A DNA stretch of 64,000 nt from Corynebacterium terpenotabidum Y-11 (GCF_000418365.1 NC_021663.1:1612001-1676000); one strand, 5' to 3'; positions 47,558-56,060 are shown, counted from the first letter of the stretch. A program made the numbers and translations. Notes: generated by a model not told the origin, from the sequence alone.

Positions 47558-48700
47558 GTGACTCATCTCCAGCGTCCGGCCACAGCTCCGGACTTCCTGC
47601 TGTCGCGCCCCTCCGGGAGCTTGCGCACCCGCGGCAGCCGGTCCACCTGGCCGGACCCGTTCGAGGCCGCCACTGCGCTGCGTAACGGAGACATCGACCT
47701 CGTGGTCGGTGCGGTCCCCTTCGACACCGCCAACCGGGCCGCCCTCACCGAGCCCGACGAGGTCACCGAATCCGATGGTCCGCTGGAACCCCCGGCCTTC
47801 TACCGTGGTGTGGCTGCCGGAGAAAAGGCCGAGGTCATCTCGGTGACGCCACTGACCAGCACCGAAGAACACCAGATGACTGTCGCGGCAGCCATCGGCA
47901 CCATCCAGAACACCCGCCTCGAGAAGGTCGTGCTGGCCCGCGCCGTGGACGTGGAATTCGCCGAGGACGTTGACCCGTTGCTCATCGCTGCCCGGATGAT
48001 CGATCTCTCGGCGCTCCGGGATGGGTTCGCGGTGGATCTGGGTGCCACCGGGCGCCACGATGACCGGGGCACGATGTTGGTCGGATCCTCCCCCGAACTG
48101 TTGATCCGGCGACGGGGCACGAGTATCGAGGCGCTGCCGCTGGCAGGGTCAGCTGCCCGACTACACGACCGGGATGCCGATGTGAGGGTCGGGCGGCAGC
48201 TGCAGGAATCCGCGAAAGACCTCGCCGAGCACCGGTGGGTCACCGATCACTACCGGCGGGTGCTGACCTCCGTCTGCACGGAACTCGATGTTCCGGAGCA
48301 TCCGGAGCTGATGCAGACCAACGAGATGTGGCATCTGGCGACGAAGATCCGCGGGACGGTGCGGGAGGACGGCCCGTCCGCCCTGGATCTCGCTCTGATG
48401 CTGCACCCGACCCCCGCGGTGGGGGGCTTCCCCACCGACGACGCCCTGGGGCTGATCAACGAGGTCGAGGAACCCCGCGACTTCTATGCAGGATTCGTGG
48501 GGTGGTGCCGGGCTAACGGTGACGGGGAGTACATGGTCTCGATTCGGTGCGCCGAAATCGCCGGTGCCGGCGCCCGCGCCTGGGCCGGTGGAGGCATCGT
48601 TGAGGCGTCCTACGCGCCGGAGGAGGCAGCGGAGACGACCGCGAAGCTGCAGACCGCGCTGCGGGCCCTCAACGTCCCGGCGGAGCTGCGGACCGTCTAG
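47558..48700 (+). CDS. Isochorismate synthase
   Basis: Converts chorismate to isochorismate for menaquinone (MenF) or siderophore (EntC/DhbC) synthesis. 380 residues in the chorismate-binding fold: NTRLEKVVLARAVDVEF, SSPELLIRRRGTSIEALPLA, GSAARL, ESAKDLAEHRWVTDHYRRVL, MLHPTPAVGGFPTDDALGLI, EEPRDFYAGFVGWCRANGDG. The start is taken as GTG 47558, because TACGGT lies 7 nt upstream; ATG 47516 lies before the hexamer. Which pathway it serves cannot be told, since no men or siderophore genes are adjacent. Confidence 0.9.
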   Translation: MTHLQRPATAPDFLLSRPSGSLRTRGSRSTWPDPFEAATALRNGDIDLVVGAVPFDTANRAALTEPDEVTESDGPLEPPAFYRGVAAGEKAEVISVTPLTSTEEHQMTVAAAIGTIQNTRLEKVVLARAVDVEFAEDVDPLLIAARMIDLSALRDGFAVDLGATGRHDDRGTMLVGSSPELLIRRRGTSIEALPLAGSAARLHDRDADVRVGRQLQESAKDLAEHRWVTDHYRRVLTSVCTELDVPEHPELMQTNEMWHLATKIRGTVREDGPSALDLALMLHPTPAVGGFPTDDALGLINEVEEPRDFYAGFVGWCRANGDGEYMVSIRCAEIAGAGARAWAGGGIVEASYAPEEAAETTAKLQTALRALNVPAELRTV

Positions 48701-48701
48701 G

Positions 48702-49367
48702 TCACTCCAGCAACAGTCCGGTGATCGTCGCGGCACCCAGTGCCGCCATGCCGATGAACAGCGACCGCAGGATCGTCGCGAGAATGTGGGTGTGCCCGAG
48801 GCGGGCGAGTACCGCCGAGGACAATGCCAGGGACAGGGCAACACCGAAGATCATGTATTCCTCGACCCACTCCCGTGGCACGGTCCGGACCAGGATCACC
48901 GGAATCATCGCCCCCAGCAGAAAGAACAGACCGGAACCGAGGCCTTCCTTCCAGGGCCGGGCGGGTTCCATCAGGTCGGTGATGCCGTACTCCGTCTCCA
49001 ACTGGGCGGACAGCGCATCTGCGGCGTCGAGTTCCCTGGCCACCGCATCTGCGGTTGCCTCGCTGACACCCTTAGACATGAAGTGCTCCCGGAGTTCGGC
49101 AATCTCCTCCTCCGGGTTCAGCTCCAGGAGGCGCTGTTCCTCGGCAATGAGGTCACGTTGGACCTCCAGTTCCGCCGTCTCCTCGGCAAAGCGTGTACCG
49201 CCGACCGAGACCATGCCGGCGACTGCCGCAATCGACACGATCACCGGGAGTTGCGCAGCGCCGGCCACCGCCAGTCCTTCGACGACGCCCGCGACCGCGA
49301 GGACGCCGTCGTTGACGTCGGCGACCCTGGAGCGCACCGTCTCCGGTGTCGGCATCCGGACACCCAT
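48702..49367 (-). CDS. VIT1/CCC1-type membrane transporter
   Basis: A 221-residue VIT/CCC1-like protein; the family moves Fe2+ or Mn2+ across membranes. Seen: RVADVNDGVLAVAGVVEGLA and hydrophobic helix VIVSIAAVAGMVSVGGTRFA at the N-terminus, a central acidic helical segment (about 70-130; EEQRLLELNPEEEIAELREH) that in the family binds metal, and three C-terminal helices (GLGSGLFFLLGAMIPVILVR, EYMIFGVALSLALSSAVLAR, IGMAALGAATITGLLL). ATG 49367 has GGAGGAA upstream. It is the last gene of a four-gene operon with 16 bp to the DUF2252 gene. Confidence 0.88.
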   Translation of the reverse strand: MGVRMPTPETVRSRVADVNDGVLAVAGVVEGLAVAGAAQLPVIVSIAAVAGMVSVGGTRFAEETAELEVQRDLIAEEQRLLELNPEEEIAELREHFMSKGVSEATADAVARELDAADALSAQLETEYGITDLMEPARPWKEGLGSGLFFLLGAMIPVILVRTVPREWVEEYMIFGVALSLALSSAVLARLGHTHILATILRSLFIGMAALGAATITGLLLE

Positions 49368-49383
49368 GATCTCTGTTCCTCCC

Positions 49384-50727
49384 CTACTGCTGCGCCGCGA
49401 CGAAGGCGTCGAAGTCCGCCCGGGACCGCTCGGCGTAGGCGTACCCCCACTCCAGCAGCATCTCACCGACCTTCACGCCGCGACCGATATAACCGCTGAC
49501 TGTCACCGCCTCCGGGCACTGGGCATGCGCCCGGGCGAGAGTCACCGCGCAGGCGGTGCCGTAGTCCACGAACGGCACGTCGTCGAGCACGTCGGCGTCG
49601 ATGCTGCCCTTCATGTCGTGGAACTGACGGACATAGAGGTCCAGGTCACCGACGGTCCCGCTGGAATAGCGCAGGGACCCGAGGAAGGGATCGGACAGCG
49701 CCTGGAGGACCCGTTGCATGGCGACAACCCGGGCGCCCTGCCCACCAGTCCGGACGAGTTCAGTGAGTTCACCGGGCTGGGTGATTCCGCCGTACTGTTC
49801 GAGGACGCTGGGGCCGGCTTCTTTGCTCTGCAGGATCAGCGCATGGTGCCCGGCGTCCTCGAACAGGGACAGGGAGCAGCGCGTTCCCACGCTGCCCACG
49901 CCCACCACCCGCCGGATGACGTCCACCGGATCGTAGTGCTGCAGCAGCAGCCGGATATCTGAGGTCGTGCTGTCCAGGTAGAGCGAGACCAGGTCCCGCT
50001 GGATCGCTTGAAGTTCCGGTCCGAGACGGACCATCGTCGGATGCTGTTCGATGAACTGCCGACACCCCTGCGCGTCTGTGGTGGTGAGGCGGCGGGCGGC
50101 GCGGTCCCCGGTCCGTTTGCGCGCTCTGTCGGTCGCCCGATTGAGCACCTTCTGCGACGCAGGGTCGAAGGTGTCGGTGACCGCATGGGCGTCGAAGTGG
50201 GTGTAGAAGCGTTCCAGTGGCGTCTGCCCGACGGCGGTGGACAGGGTGGCGGCGTAGGACCGCACCGCTTTCAGCACAGCGTTCCGGATCACGGCCTCGG
50301 TCCGGTTTCCGGACTGGCCGGCGATAATGATGCTGGTCACCAGACGTTTGAGGTCCCATTCCCAGGGTGCCCAGGCCGCTTCATCGAAGTCGTTGAGGTC
50401 AAAGACGAGGGTGCGTTGGGGGGACGCGTAGAAGCCGAAGTTGGCCACATGGGCGTCCCCGCAGGAAGGCACGATGATCCCGGTGTGTGCATCGGCGGCG
50501 AGATCCGCCGCCATGATCGCCGCTGTCCCCCGGTAGAAGGCGAAGGGACTCTGCGACATTCGCTCGGCACGCAGCGGGAGGAGCTCCGGGAGCCGCGAGG
50601 AATTCTGTTCGTCGAGGATCCACAGCGGATCCCGGGAGTAGTCCGACAGACGCGCCAGCATCGCTCTCGGACGGGTCTGACGCAGCGCTCTACCGGCGGC
50701 GATGCGCTCAGCGACCGACAGGGTCAT
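49384..50727 (-). CDS. DUF2252 family protein, kinase-like
   Basis: 447 residues. DUF2252 proteins are uncharacterised. Around residues 100-145 I see SCGDAHVANFGFYASPQRTL and VFDLNDFDEAAWAPWEWDLK, which resemble the HGDxHxxN and D(F)D catalytic motifs of aminoglycoside phosphotransferase-like kinases. The N-terminus has RMSQSPFAFYRGTAAIMAAD, the family signature. Near residues 310-330 lies RVVGVGSVGTRCSLSLFED, with a glycine-rich turn. ATG 50727 overlaps the stop of the upstream holin-like gene (ATGA), so translation is probably coupled. A cytosolic small-molecule kinase role is inference only. Confidence 0.88.
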   Translation of the reverse strand: MTLSVAERIAAGRALRQTRPRAMLARLSDYSRDPLWILDEQNSSRLPELLPLRAERMSQSPFAFYRGTAAIMAADLAADAHTGIIVPSCGDAHVANFGFYASPQRTLVFDLNDFDEAAWAPWEWDLKRLVTSIIIAGQSGNRTEAVIRNAVLKAVRSYAATLSTAVGQTPLERFYTHFDAHAVTDTFDPASQKVLNRATDRARKRTGDRAARRLTTTDAQGCRQFIEQHPTMVRLGPELQAIQRDLVSLYLDSTTSDIRLLLQHYDPVDVIRRVVGVGSVGTRCSLSLFEDAGHHALILQSKEAGPSVLEQYGGITQPGELTELVRTGGQGARVVAMQRVLQALSDPFLGSLRYSSGTVGDLDLYVRQFHDMKGSIDADVLDDVPFVDYGTACAVTLARAHAQCPEAVTVSGYIGRGVKVGEMLLEWGYAYAERSRADFDAFVAAQQ

Positions 50728-51125
50728 TTCCCGCCTGCTGCCTTGTCCGTGGCGTTCCGGCTCCGGCTCTTCGCGATAACGGCAGCGATCACGAGAGAAG
50801 CGACGGTGGTGACGAGCCAGATGATCACGGCCGCGAGCAGCCAGGTGCCGACACCCCGGAGGGAGATTCCGCCGGGAACCAGCGTGGCGAGCCACAGGGC
50901 CAGCAGCGTGGAGACCACTCCGACACCGCCGATGAATCCCTCCGCGTAGCGTCGGGTGAGCTTCGCGACCACCGGGGACAGGAGGGCCTGGGCGACGGTG
51001 AACACCACCACGGCCGTGATCAGGCCCCCGAGAGTCAGGCTGAAGTCGTCAAGCACCCACGCACAGACAAGCACAGCGACCACGGAGGACAGCAGGGCCA
51101 CGGCCGTTCTCGTGAGGATGGACAC
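50724..51125 (-). CDS. Holin-like four-helix membrane protein (phage holin 4 superfamily)
   Basis: 133 residues with four predicted membrane helices: VALLSSVVAVLVCAWVLDDF, LGGLITAVVVFTVAQALLSP, FIGGVGVVSTLLALWLATLV, and GTWLLAAVIIWLVTTVASLV, then a basic tail (KSRSRNATDKAAGGK). This is the pattern of the chromosomal phage-holin-4 family (formerly DUF360). It starts with GTG at 51125, with AAGGAG 5 nt upstream. There is no phage gene nearby, so it is probably a housekeeping or stress membrane protein of its operon. Confidence 0.82.
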   Translation of the reverse strand: MSILTRTAVALLSSVVAVLVCAWVLDDFSLTLGGLITAVVVFTVAQALLSPVVAKLTRRYAEGFIGGVGVVSTLLALWLATLVPGGISLRGVGTWLLAAVIIWLVTTVASLVIAAVIAKSRSRNATDKAAGGK

Positions 51126-51151
51126 GGTATCTCCTTATGTCTTCCCCGGGC

Positions 51152-51520
51152 TCAGGCGATACGGGCCAGAGCGGCGGACTTCAGGGCGGCGTACTCTTCC
51201 TCGGTGATCACGCCGTTGTCCAGCAGCTGCCGGGCACGGGCGATCTCCTCGGACGGGGATCCCTGCAGCCGGGCCTCGAAGTCCGACTGGCGTGCCGCCG
51301 CCCGCTCCGCCATGCCACCGCCGCGGGCAATGAGGTAGATCAGCGCGGTAAGGAACGGCATGAACATCAGGAAAACCAGCCAGACGGCTTTAGCGACGCC
51401 ACCCAGCTTACGGTCCCGGAAAAGATCCGTGATAATGGAGAACAGGGCCATAAGGTAGGCGATAAAAACGAATGCTGTGACGGTCCAGAGAATTGCTTCC
51501 CATACCAGCGACCAGGACAT
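51152..51520 (-). CDS. PLDc_N/SHOCT domain membrane protein
   Basis: 122 residues: two membrane helices in a phospholipase-D N-terminal (PLDc_N)-like segment (LWTVTAFVFIAYLMALFSII; AVWLVFLMFMPFLTALIYLI), then a short linker and a C-terminal SHOCT domain (EEIARARQLLDNGVITEEEY). SHOCT domains are short oligomerisation modules often fused to membrane or regulatory proteins. ATG 51520 has GGGGG upstream. It is the first gene of the SHOCT-holin-DUF2252-VIT operon, after a 344-bp intergenic region. Confidence 0.85.
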   Translation of the reverse strand: MSWSLVWEAILWTVTAFVFIAYLMALFSIITDLFRDRKLGGVAKAVWLVFLMFMPFLTALIYLIARGGGMAERAAARQSDFEARLQGSPSEEIARARQLLDNGVITEEEYAALKSAALARIA

Positions 51521-51864
51521 GTATTACCCCCATCAGGGAACAGAAGGATCCAGGACCGGAACACACCGGCCCTTACAGGAGAAATCGGCGATTTCACCAT
51601 AGTGAACAGTATCACATCTGACCATCGTCCGGGGCCTCCCGTCGGATATCTCAGGGTAAAATTACCCTGAGATTCCGCGCTGCCAACTTTCCCCGGCGAG
51701 ATACCCCGGAGAACACCTCCACCAACAGAATTCGACCGACATTTTTTATGTGGTCTCTTCCATTCCCCTGCCCTGGTGAACTCAGAATATTCGGATACCC
51801 TTCAGCGGGAACCCCACCGGATCCCGCCAGGGCACTGGCCGGGATCCTCTGCCACAATCGGCGA
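51521..51864. other. Intergenic region upstream of the SHOCT operon
   Basis: 344 bp without a credible gene. It contains an inverted repeat at 51648-51673 and AT-rich patches at 51590-51620 and 51735-51750 (with a run of T). The SHOCT operon promoter should lie at about 51550-51620, but I could not choose between several TANNNT hexamers there. Confidence 0.6.
51648..51673. repeat. 12-bp perfect inverted repeat
   Basis: ATCTCAGGGTAA and TTACCCTGAGAT with AA between them. It is either the terminator of the FAH gene or an operator for the SHOCT operon start 128 bp away. Confidence 0.8.
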
Positions 51865-52671
51865 CTAGTAACGCTCGACCGGGCTCACCAGGTGGCCCAG
51901 GCCGGGGATCTCGATGTCGATCGAGTCACCGGGGACCATCTCGGCGGTGCCTGCCGGAGAGCCGGTGCAGATGACGTCACCGGGCAGCAGCGTGAAGGCC
52001 GAGGAGACCCATTCGACGATCTCCGGGATCGCCTTGATCATCTGGTCGGAGTTCGAGTCCTGCTTGGTCTCGGTGGCACCGTCGTGGGTGAGGTGCGCCT
52101 TGATCGGCAGGTTGTCCAGCTCGGCGAAATCGAGGTCGGTCTCGATCCAGGGGCCCAGCGGGCAGAAGGTGTCCAGGCCCTTGGCTCGGGCCCACTGCCC
52201 GTCGGCGAACTGGAGATCGCGGGAGGAGACGTCATTGACGATGGTGAAGCCGAGGACGACGGACTTCCAGTCGTCCCGGGCGACGTCCTTGCAGGGCTTA
52301 CCGATGATGATGGCGAGCTCCCCCTCGAACTCGACACGGGTGGCCCACTCCGGGATCCGGATCGGCGCACCCGGGCCGACGACAGCCGTCGGGGGCTTGA
52401 TAAAGATGGTCGGCGGAAGGTGCTCCGCGGACTCCTTGAAGACCTCTTTGACGTGGTCGGCGTAGTTGCGCCCCACGGCGACGACCTTGGAGGGGAGAAT
52501 CGGGGCCAGCAGCCGGACGTCCTCGATGGGCCAGCTACGGCCGGTGAACTCGGGCTCGCCGAAGGGGTGGCCGGCAATCTCACGGCAGGTCGCACCTGTG
52601 CCGTCCGGCTGGCCCCCTTCCAGAGCGACGAAGGCCATGCCTTCGGGGTGTGCAATTCGGGAGATACGCAT
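51865..52671 (-). CDS. Fumarylacetoacetate hydrolase family enzyme (Cg1458-like oxaloacetate decarboxylase)
   Basis: 268 residues of the FAH fold: MRISRIAHPEGMAFVALEGG, VVAVGRNYADHVKE, EWATRVEFEGELAIIIGKPC (metal-binding Glu residues), GFTIVNDVSSRDLQFADGQW, LGPWIETDLDF and the end IPGLGHLVSPVERY. The position beside leuB, the DnaQ-like gene and gltX matches Cg1458 of C. glutamicum, reported as a soluble oxaloacetate decarboxylase (recalled knowledge). Older annotations call it 2-hydroxyhepta-2,4-diene-1,7-dioate isomerase. ATG 52671 has TAGTGT 8 nt upstream. Confidence 0.92.
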   Translation of the reverse strand: MRISRIAHPEGMAFVALEGGQPDGTGATCREIAGHPFGEPEFTGRSWPIEDVRLLAPILPSKVVAVGRNYADHVKEVFKESAEHLPPTIFIKPPTAVVGPGAPIRIPEWATRVEFEGELAIIIGKPCKDVARDDWKSVVLGFTIVNDVSSRDLQFADGQWARAKGLDTFCPLGPWIETDLDFAELDNLPIKAHLTHDGATETKQDSNSDQMIKAIPEIVEWVSSAFTLLPGDVICTGSPAGTAEMVPGDSIDIEIPGLGHLVSPVERY

Positions 52672-52679
52672 GTGTTGAC

Positions 52680-52685
52680 ACACTA
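52680..52685 (-). promoter_or_regulatory. -10 element of a leaderless FAH gene promoter
   Basis: TAGTGT on the minus strand followed by 8 nt and ATG 52671. Confidence 0.5.
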
Positions 52686-52766
52686 CAGAGGTGACCCTCA
52701 CGGTTCACCCACCGGATACCGACTACACGGCGACTGTGAGTCACATCACGTCACCGTGTCCCGCAC

Positions 52767-53447
52767 TCACACCTGCGTGGACGCCAGGGTGGTGTACGTC
52801 TGCGCCCCCTCCCCGCCGGCGGTGAGCGCCAGGTACAGTTCGGCGGCCGCCAGTGCGTCGGTGACTGCCCGGTGATTGCCGTAGTACGGCAGACCGTAGC
52901 GCTGCCGGACCCGGGCGAGGCGCAGATCCTCTCCCCGCGGATAGGTCCCCATCCGTTCCATGTGTCGTCGCTCCAGCTCAAAGGTGTCCACCACGGGGAC
53001 TTTCAGCCCTGCCCCGAACTCCCGCCGACACAGCGCTCCGAGGAATCCGGACTCCATCACCGCGTAGTGGGCGAGCATCGCCCGACCTTGCAGTGCCGTG
53101 AGGAACTCCTCCAGCGCCTCCCTCGCGGGGACGCCGGCCGCGAGCGTGTCGTCGGTGATCCCGTGCAGGGTGGCGGAATCCCCCACCCCCTGCCCTTCTG
53201 CCAGTTCATCATCCCGGAGGATCACCTCCCGTGCCCCTGACAGGTCGATGGTCCGGCCGTTGAGCGGCACCCAGCCGATGGACAGCAGTCGGTCCTTCTT
53301 CGGGTCCAGGCCGGTGGTCTCCACGTCGACGGCGAGCAGCGGCAGCCGGTCCAGTGCTGTTTTCGGCCCGGGGGACGCCACGGCGGTGTACTCCGCGAGA
53401 GCTCCGGTGGGACGCCGTCCGCCAAAGCGCGGGAACAGGCCGGCCAT
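52767..53447 (-). CDS. DnaQ-like 3'-5' exonuclease
   Basis: 226-residue DEDD-family exonuclease of the DNA polymerase III epsilon type (corresponding to C. glutamicum dnaQ2 by position). Seen: LPLLAVDVETTGLDPKKDRL (ExoI motif with DxE), HGITDDTLAAGVPAREALEE, AMLAHYAVMESGFLGALCRR (ExoII), RQRYGLPYYGNHRAVTDALA (ExoIII, H and D). ATG 53447 overlaps the upstream stop by 1 nt (TGATG). Likely function is DNA proofreading or repair; whether it joins the replisome is not known. Confidence 0.92.
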   Translation of the reverse strand: MAGLFPRFGGRRPTGALAEYTAVASPGPKTALDRLPLLAVDVETTGLDPKKDRLLSIGWVPLNGRTIDLSGAREVILRDDELAEGQGVGDSATLHGITDDTLAAGVPAREALEEFLTALQGRAMLAHYAVMESGFLGALCRREFGAGLKVPVVDTFELERRHMERMGTYPRGEDLRLARVRQRYGLPYYGNHRAVTDALAAAELYLALTAGGEGAQTYTTLASTQV

Positions 53448-55360
53448 CAGGTGCTCCGCACCGGGTAGCTGGTGGCCAGGGAGGTCTGGAGGGACTTGAT
53501 GATGCCGAAGGCGTCCCGCAGGTTCTCCCGTTCGAGGCGGCCGAGGGTGTCCGGGGCGACGGCGTAGTCCGTGTCCTCCCCGGCGCGCAGCTGCTTCGCC
53601 TGGTGGCGCAGGGCGAGGCCGGTGAGCACACCGAAGGCGTCGGTGAGGTCACGGGCGCCCTTCGCGGACAGGACGCCGGCCTGTGCGGCAGCATCGAGGC
53701 GTGCCGCGGTCCCGACCACCGGCGAACCGGCGACGAGGGAGTAGAGCCGGGCCATCTGGACGATCGCGGCAATGCCGCCCTTCTTCACGTCCAGGGTGTT
53801 GGCGTAGTCACCACCTCGACGGACCACCAACCCGCGGAACACCCCCAGCGGGGGCTCGCGACGGACGGCCAGGGCGGCGAGCTGGGCGTGTAGGCGACCC
53901 GACCCCTTGGCGGATGCCACGGCCGAGCGGTGGACCTGTTCCACGAGCTCGCGGGACCCGTGGACGATGCGCATGTCGAAGAACGTCTGGGCGTAGAGCA
54001 GGGCGTCCGGGTCGGGGGCGGTGATCCAGGTGTGGAAGGTATCCGCCCAGGTACTCACCGTCATCCGCCAGTCGGGGTTCGATGCCATCATGTTCCCGGG
54101 GCAGTAGATCTGTCCGGCGGCGTGCAGCCCGTCGCAGACACGGGTGGCCAGGGCCGCGAAGTAGTCACCGTGGGCGTCCTCGTCGTAGTCGTTGGAGAGG
54201 ACGAGGCAGTTGTCCTGGTCGGAGGCGAAACCGACGGCACGGCGCCCCTGGGAACCGATGACGGCGAAGCTGTAGGGCACCGGCGGAGGACCGAGTTCCT
54301 CCTCCGCGAGGGCGAGCAGCCGCCGGGCCAGTGAATCCAGACCGACGGTGAGCAGCTCGCTGACCTCGTCGGGGGACGCTCCGCGTTCGATGAACCCGGC
54401 CGCCATCTGTGCGGCGTCAGTGACGATCCGGCGCAACTGGTCGGGCGTGGTGGCCTTGGCAAGGTCGGCGGTGAGGTAGATCGGGTCGGCCCGCATCGTG
54501 CGCATCACATCGGAGGCCGCGAGAATACCGACCAGAGCCCCACCCTGACGTTGGTCAGTGACCGGCAGGTGGTGGATGTGCAGGTCGCTCATCCGCAGCA
54601 TCGCCTCGAAGACCGTCGACTGCGGTTCCACACTCACCGGGTCCGGGGTCATGATCTGCCGGACCGGAACCGACGGGTCGAGTCGCGCAGCGAGGACCCG
54701 GTTACGCAGGTCACGGTCGGTAAGGATGCCGACTAGGCGGGTCCCGTCGACGACCGGAAGACAGGAGACACGGCGCTCCCCCATCAATGCGGCGGCGTCA
54801 ACAACCGGGAGGTCCGCATCGACGGTCACCAGATCGCGCCCGTGGAGTTCCAGGTCTGCCACGGTCCGTCGGAGGACATCGGTACCGGCCCTGCTGCGCA
54901 GCCGGTCGGAGTCCGCGCGGATACGGACCGAGAGTCCGGCGTAGTAGCGGGCGATATCCGGGTGCCGCTCAGCAAGGTCGAGGAGGTCTTCGCCGGGCAG
55001 CGAGAGCAGGAGGCTGTCCTCGACGGCGACCATCGTGTAGTGCGAGGGCCCGTGGGAGTCGGCGACGACGCGATGCCCGGCGTGGTCGAGGACCGCGGGC
55101 AGCATCGCGGAATAGCCGAAGGAGTCACCGGTGCCGCGACGGTCCAGCAGGACGCCAGCGTCGTCGGTCACATCGACCGCCCCGGAGCGGACGACATACA
55201 GGTGGTCATTGTCGGAGCCTGAGGCGATGACGGTGTCACCCCGCCGGATGTAGCTCAAGGTCATTTTCCGGGGGAGTGCGTCAAGTTCCTCGTCCGGCAG
55301 GTGCACGAAGGGCTCCTGGTCGGCGAGGAAGCGGCGTACTTCGTCGAGTTCCACGCTCAT
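53447..55360 (-). CDS. Cyclic-nucleotide-binding/CBS/DUF294 nucleotidyltransferase-like signalling protein
   Basis: 637 residues in four parts: a cNMP-binding domain (about 15-140; VIASGSDNDHLYVVRSGAVD), two CBS domains (about 165-285; ERRVSCLPVVDGTRLVGILT, LHIHHLPVTDQRQGGALVGI), a DUF294 nucleotidyltransferase domain (about 300-460; SFAVIGSQGRRAVGFASDQD with the G[ST]xxR/DxD-like signature), and DUF294_C (about 490-637). Relatives resemble GlnD-type uridylyltransferases. Given that GlnD is not at its expected locus, this is noted but not a replacement. ATG 55360 has TAGCCT 6 nt upstream. The DnaQ-like gene overlaps its stop. Confidence 0.92.
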   Translation of the reverse strand: MSVELDEVRRFLADQEPFVHLPDEELDALPRKMTLSYIRRGDTVIASGSDNDHLYVVRSGAVDVTDDAGVLLDRRGTGDSFGYSAMLPAVLDHAGHRVVADSHGPSHYTMVAVEDSLLLSLPGEDLLDLAERHPDIARYYAGLSVRIRADSDRLRSRAGTDVLRRTVADLELHGRDLVTVDADLPVVDAAALMGERRVSCLPVVDGTRLVGILTDRDLRNRVLAARLDPSVPVRQIMTPDPVSVEPQSTVFEAMLRMSDLHIHHLPVTDQRQGGALVGILAASDVMRTMRADPIYLTADLAKATTPDQLRRIVTDAAQMAAGFIERGASPDEVSELLTVGLDSLARRLLALAEEELGPPPVPYSFAVIGSQGRRAVGFASDQDNCLVLSNDYDEDAHGDYFAALATRVCDGLHAAGQIYCPGNMMASNPDWRMTVSTWADTFHTWITAPDPDALLYAQTFFDMRIVHGSRELVEQVHRSAVASAKGSGRLHAQLAALAVRREPPLGVFRGLVVRRGGDYANTLDVKKGGIAAIVQMARLYSLVAGSPVVGTAARLDAAAQAGVLSAKGARDLTDAFGVLTGLALRHQAKQLRAGEDTDYAVAPDTLGRLERENLRDAFGIIKSLQTSLATSYPVRST

Positions 55361-55366
55361 ACTGCG

Positions 55367-55372
55367 AGGCTA
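55367..55372 (-). promoter_or_regulatory. -10 element of a leaderless DUF294 gene promoter
   Basis: TAGCCT on the minus strand followed by 6 nt and ATG 55360. Confidence 0.5.
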
Positions 55373-55438
55373 CCGGGAGCCGCGCCAGTCGGTCCGCCGG
55401 ATGCTTCCCCCGCCGAATGTTCGCCCCGAACCGGGGGT

Positions 55439-55458
55439 ATATGCAACAAGTTGCACAT
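55439..55458. promoter_or_regulatory. Candidate PadR operator
   Basis: ATATGCAAC AA GTTGCACAT: two 9-nt arms with one mismatch, the ATGT/ACAT-flanked architecture bound by PadR-family repressors. It lies 30 nt before the PadR start codon, over the -35 region of its promoter. Confidence 0.65.
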
Positions 55459-55474
55459 GCTTTGTGACGCGGGT

Positions 55475-55480
55475 TACTGT
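55475..55480 (+). promoter_or_regulatory. -10 element of a leaderless padR promoter
   Basis: TACTGT followed by 7 nt and ATG 55488. Confidence 0.55.
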
Positions 55481-55487
55481 TTCTGCC

Positions 55488-56060
55488 ATGGCACTGGACC
55501 ATGCGATCCTGATCTCCCTGGCGGAACGACCCGGCACCGGCTACGAACTGGGCCGACAGTTCTCCACGTCCCTGGGCCACTTCTGGCCGGCGACGCGCCA
55601 GCAGATCTACCGCACGCTGACCCGCCTGCACACCGACGGCCTGGTGACCTGTGAAGACATTCCGCAACAGAGTCGCCCGGACAAGAAGGTCTACACCCTC
55701 TCCGACAAGGGGGAGGTCGCTCTGGCGTCCTGGATCGCTGAACCGTCCACCGTGCCTGCCCTGCGCGACGACCTCGGGGTGAAACTCCGCGGCGCCGAAC
55801 ACGGCGATCTTGCCGACATCCTGACCGACGTCCGCAACCACCGGAGCGTCCACGCCGAGCGACTGGCCCTCTACCGGGGCTACGCCGTGACACAGTTCCC
55901 CGACGCCACCACCCCCGATTCACCGGCCCTGACCGGCCGACGACTGCACCAGTACCTCGTCCTGCGCGGCGGCATCCGCCTGGAGGAGAGCTTCGTCGCC
56001 TGGTGCGATGAAGTACTCGCCGCCCTGACCCCTGCAACCGAGAAGAGCACCGATGACTGA
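55488..56060 (+). CDS. PadR-family transcriptional regulator
   Basis: 190 residues. N-terminal winged helix (MALDHAILISLAERPGTGYE; LGHFWPATRQQIYRTLTRLH) and a C-terminal coiled-coil dimerisation region (NHRSVHAERLALYRGYAVTQ), the class-1 PadR arrangement. PadR repressors respond to phenolic or drug-like ligands. A fitting palindrome overlaps its promoter, suggesting autorepression. Its stop overlaps the start of the OYE-type enzyme gene by 8 nt, so both are one operon and it probably controls that enzyme. Confidence 0.93.
   Translation: MALDHAILISLAERPGTGYELGRQFSTSLGHFWPATRQQIYRTLTRLHTDGLVTCEDIPQQSRPDKKVYTLSDKGEVALASWIAEPSTVPALRDDLGVKLRGAEHGDLADILTDVRNHRSVHAERLALYRGYAVTQFPDATTPDSPALTGRRLHQYLVLRGGIRLEESFVAWCDEVLAALTPATEKSTDD

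Noticed and set aside
50724..51125. Prophage remnant suggested by the holin-like gene
   Set aside because: No lysin, integrase or structural gene is near; the holin-4 family is common in chromosomal operons.
53447..55360. DUF294 protein as a replacement for GlnD
   Set aside because: The nucleotidyltransferase domain is only distantly related, and the cNMP/CBS layout is not that of GlnD.
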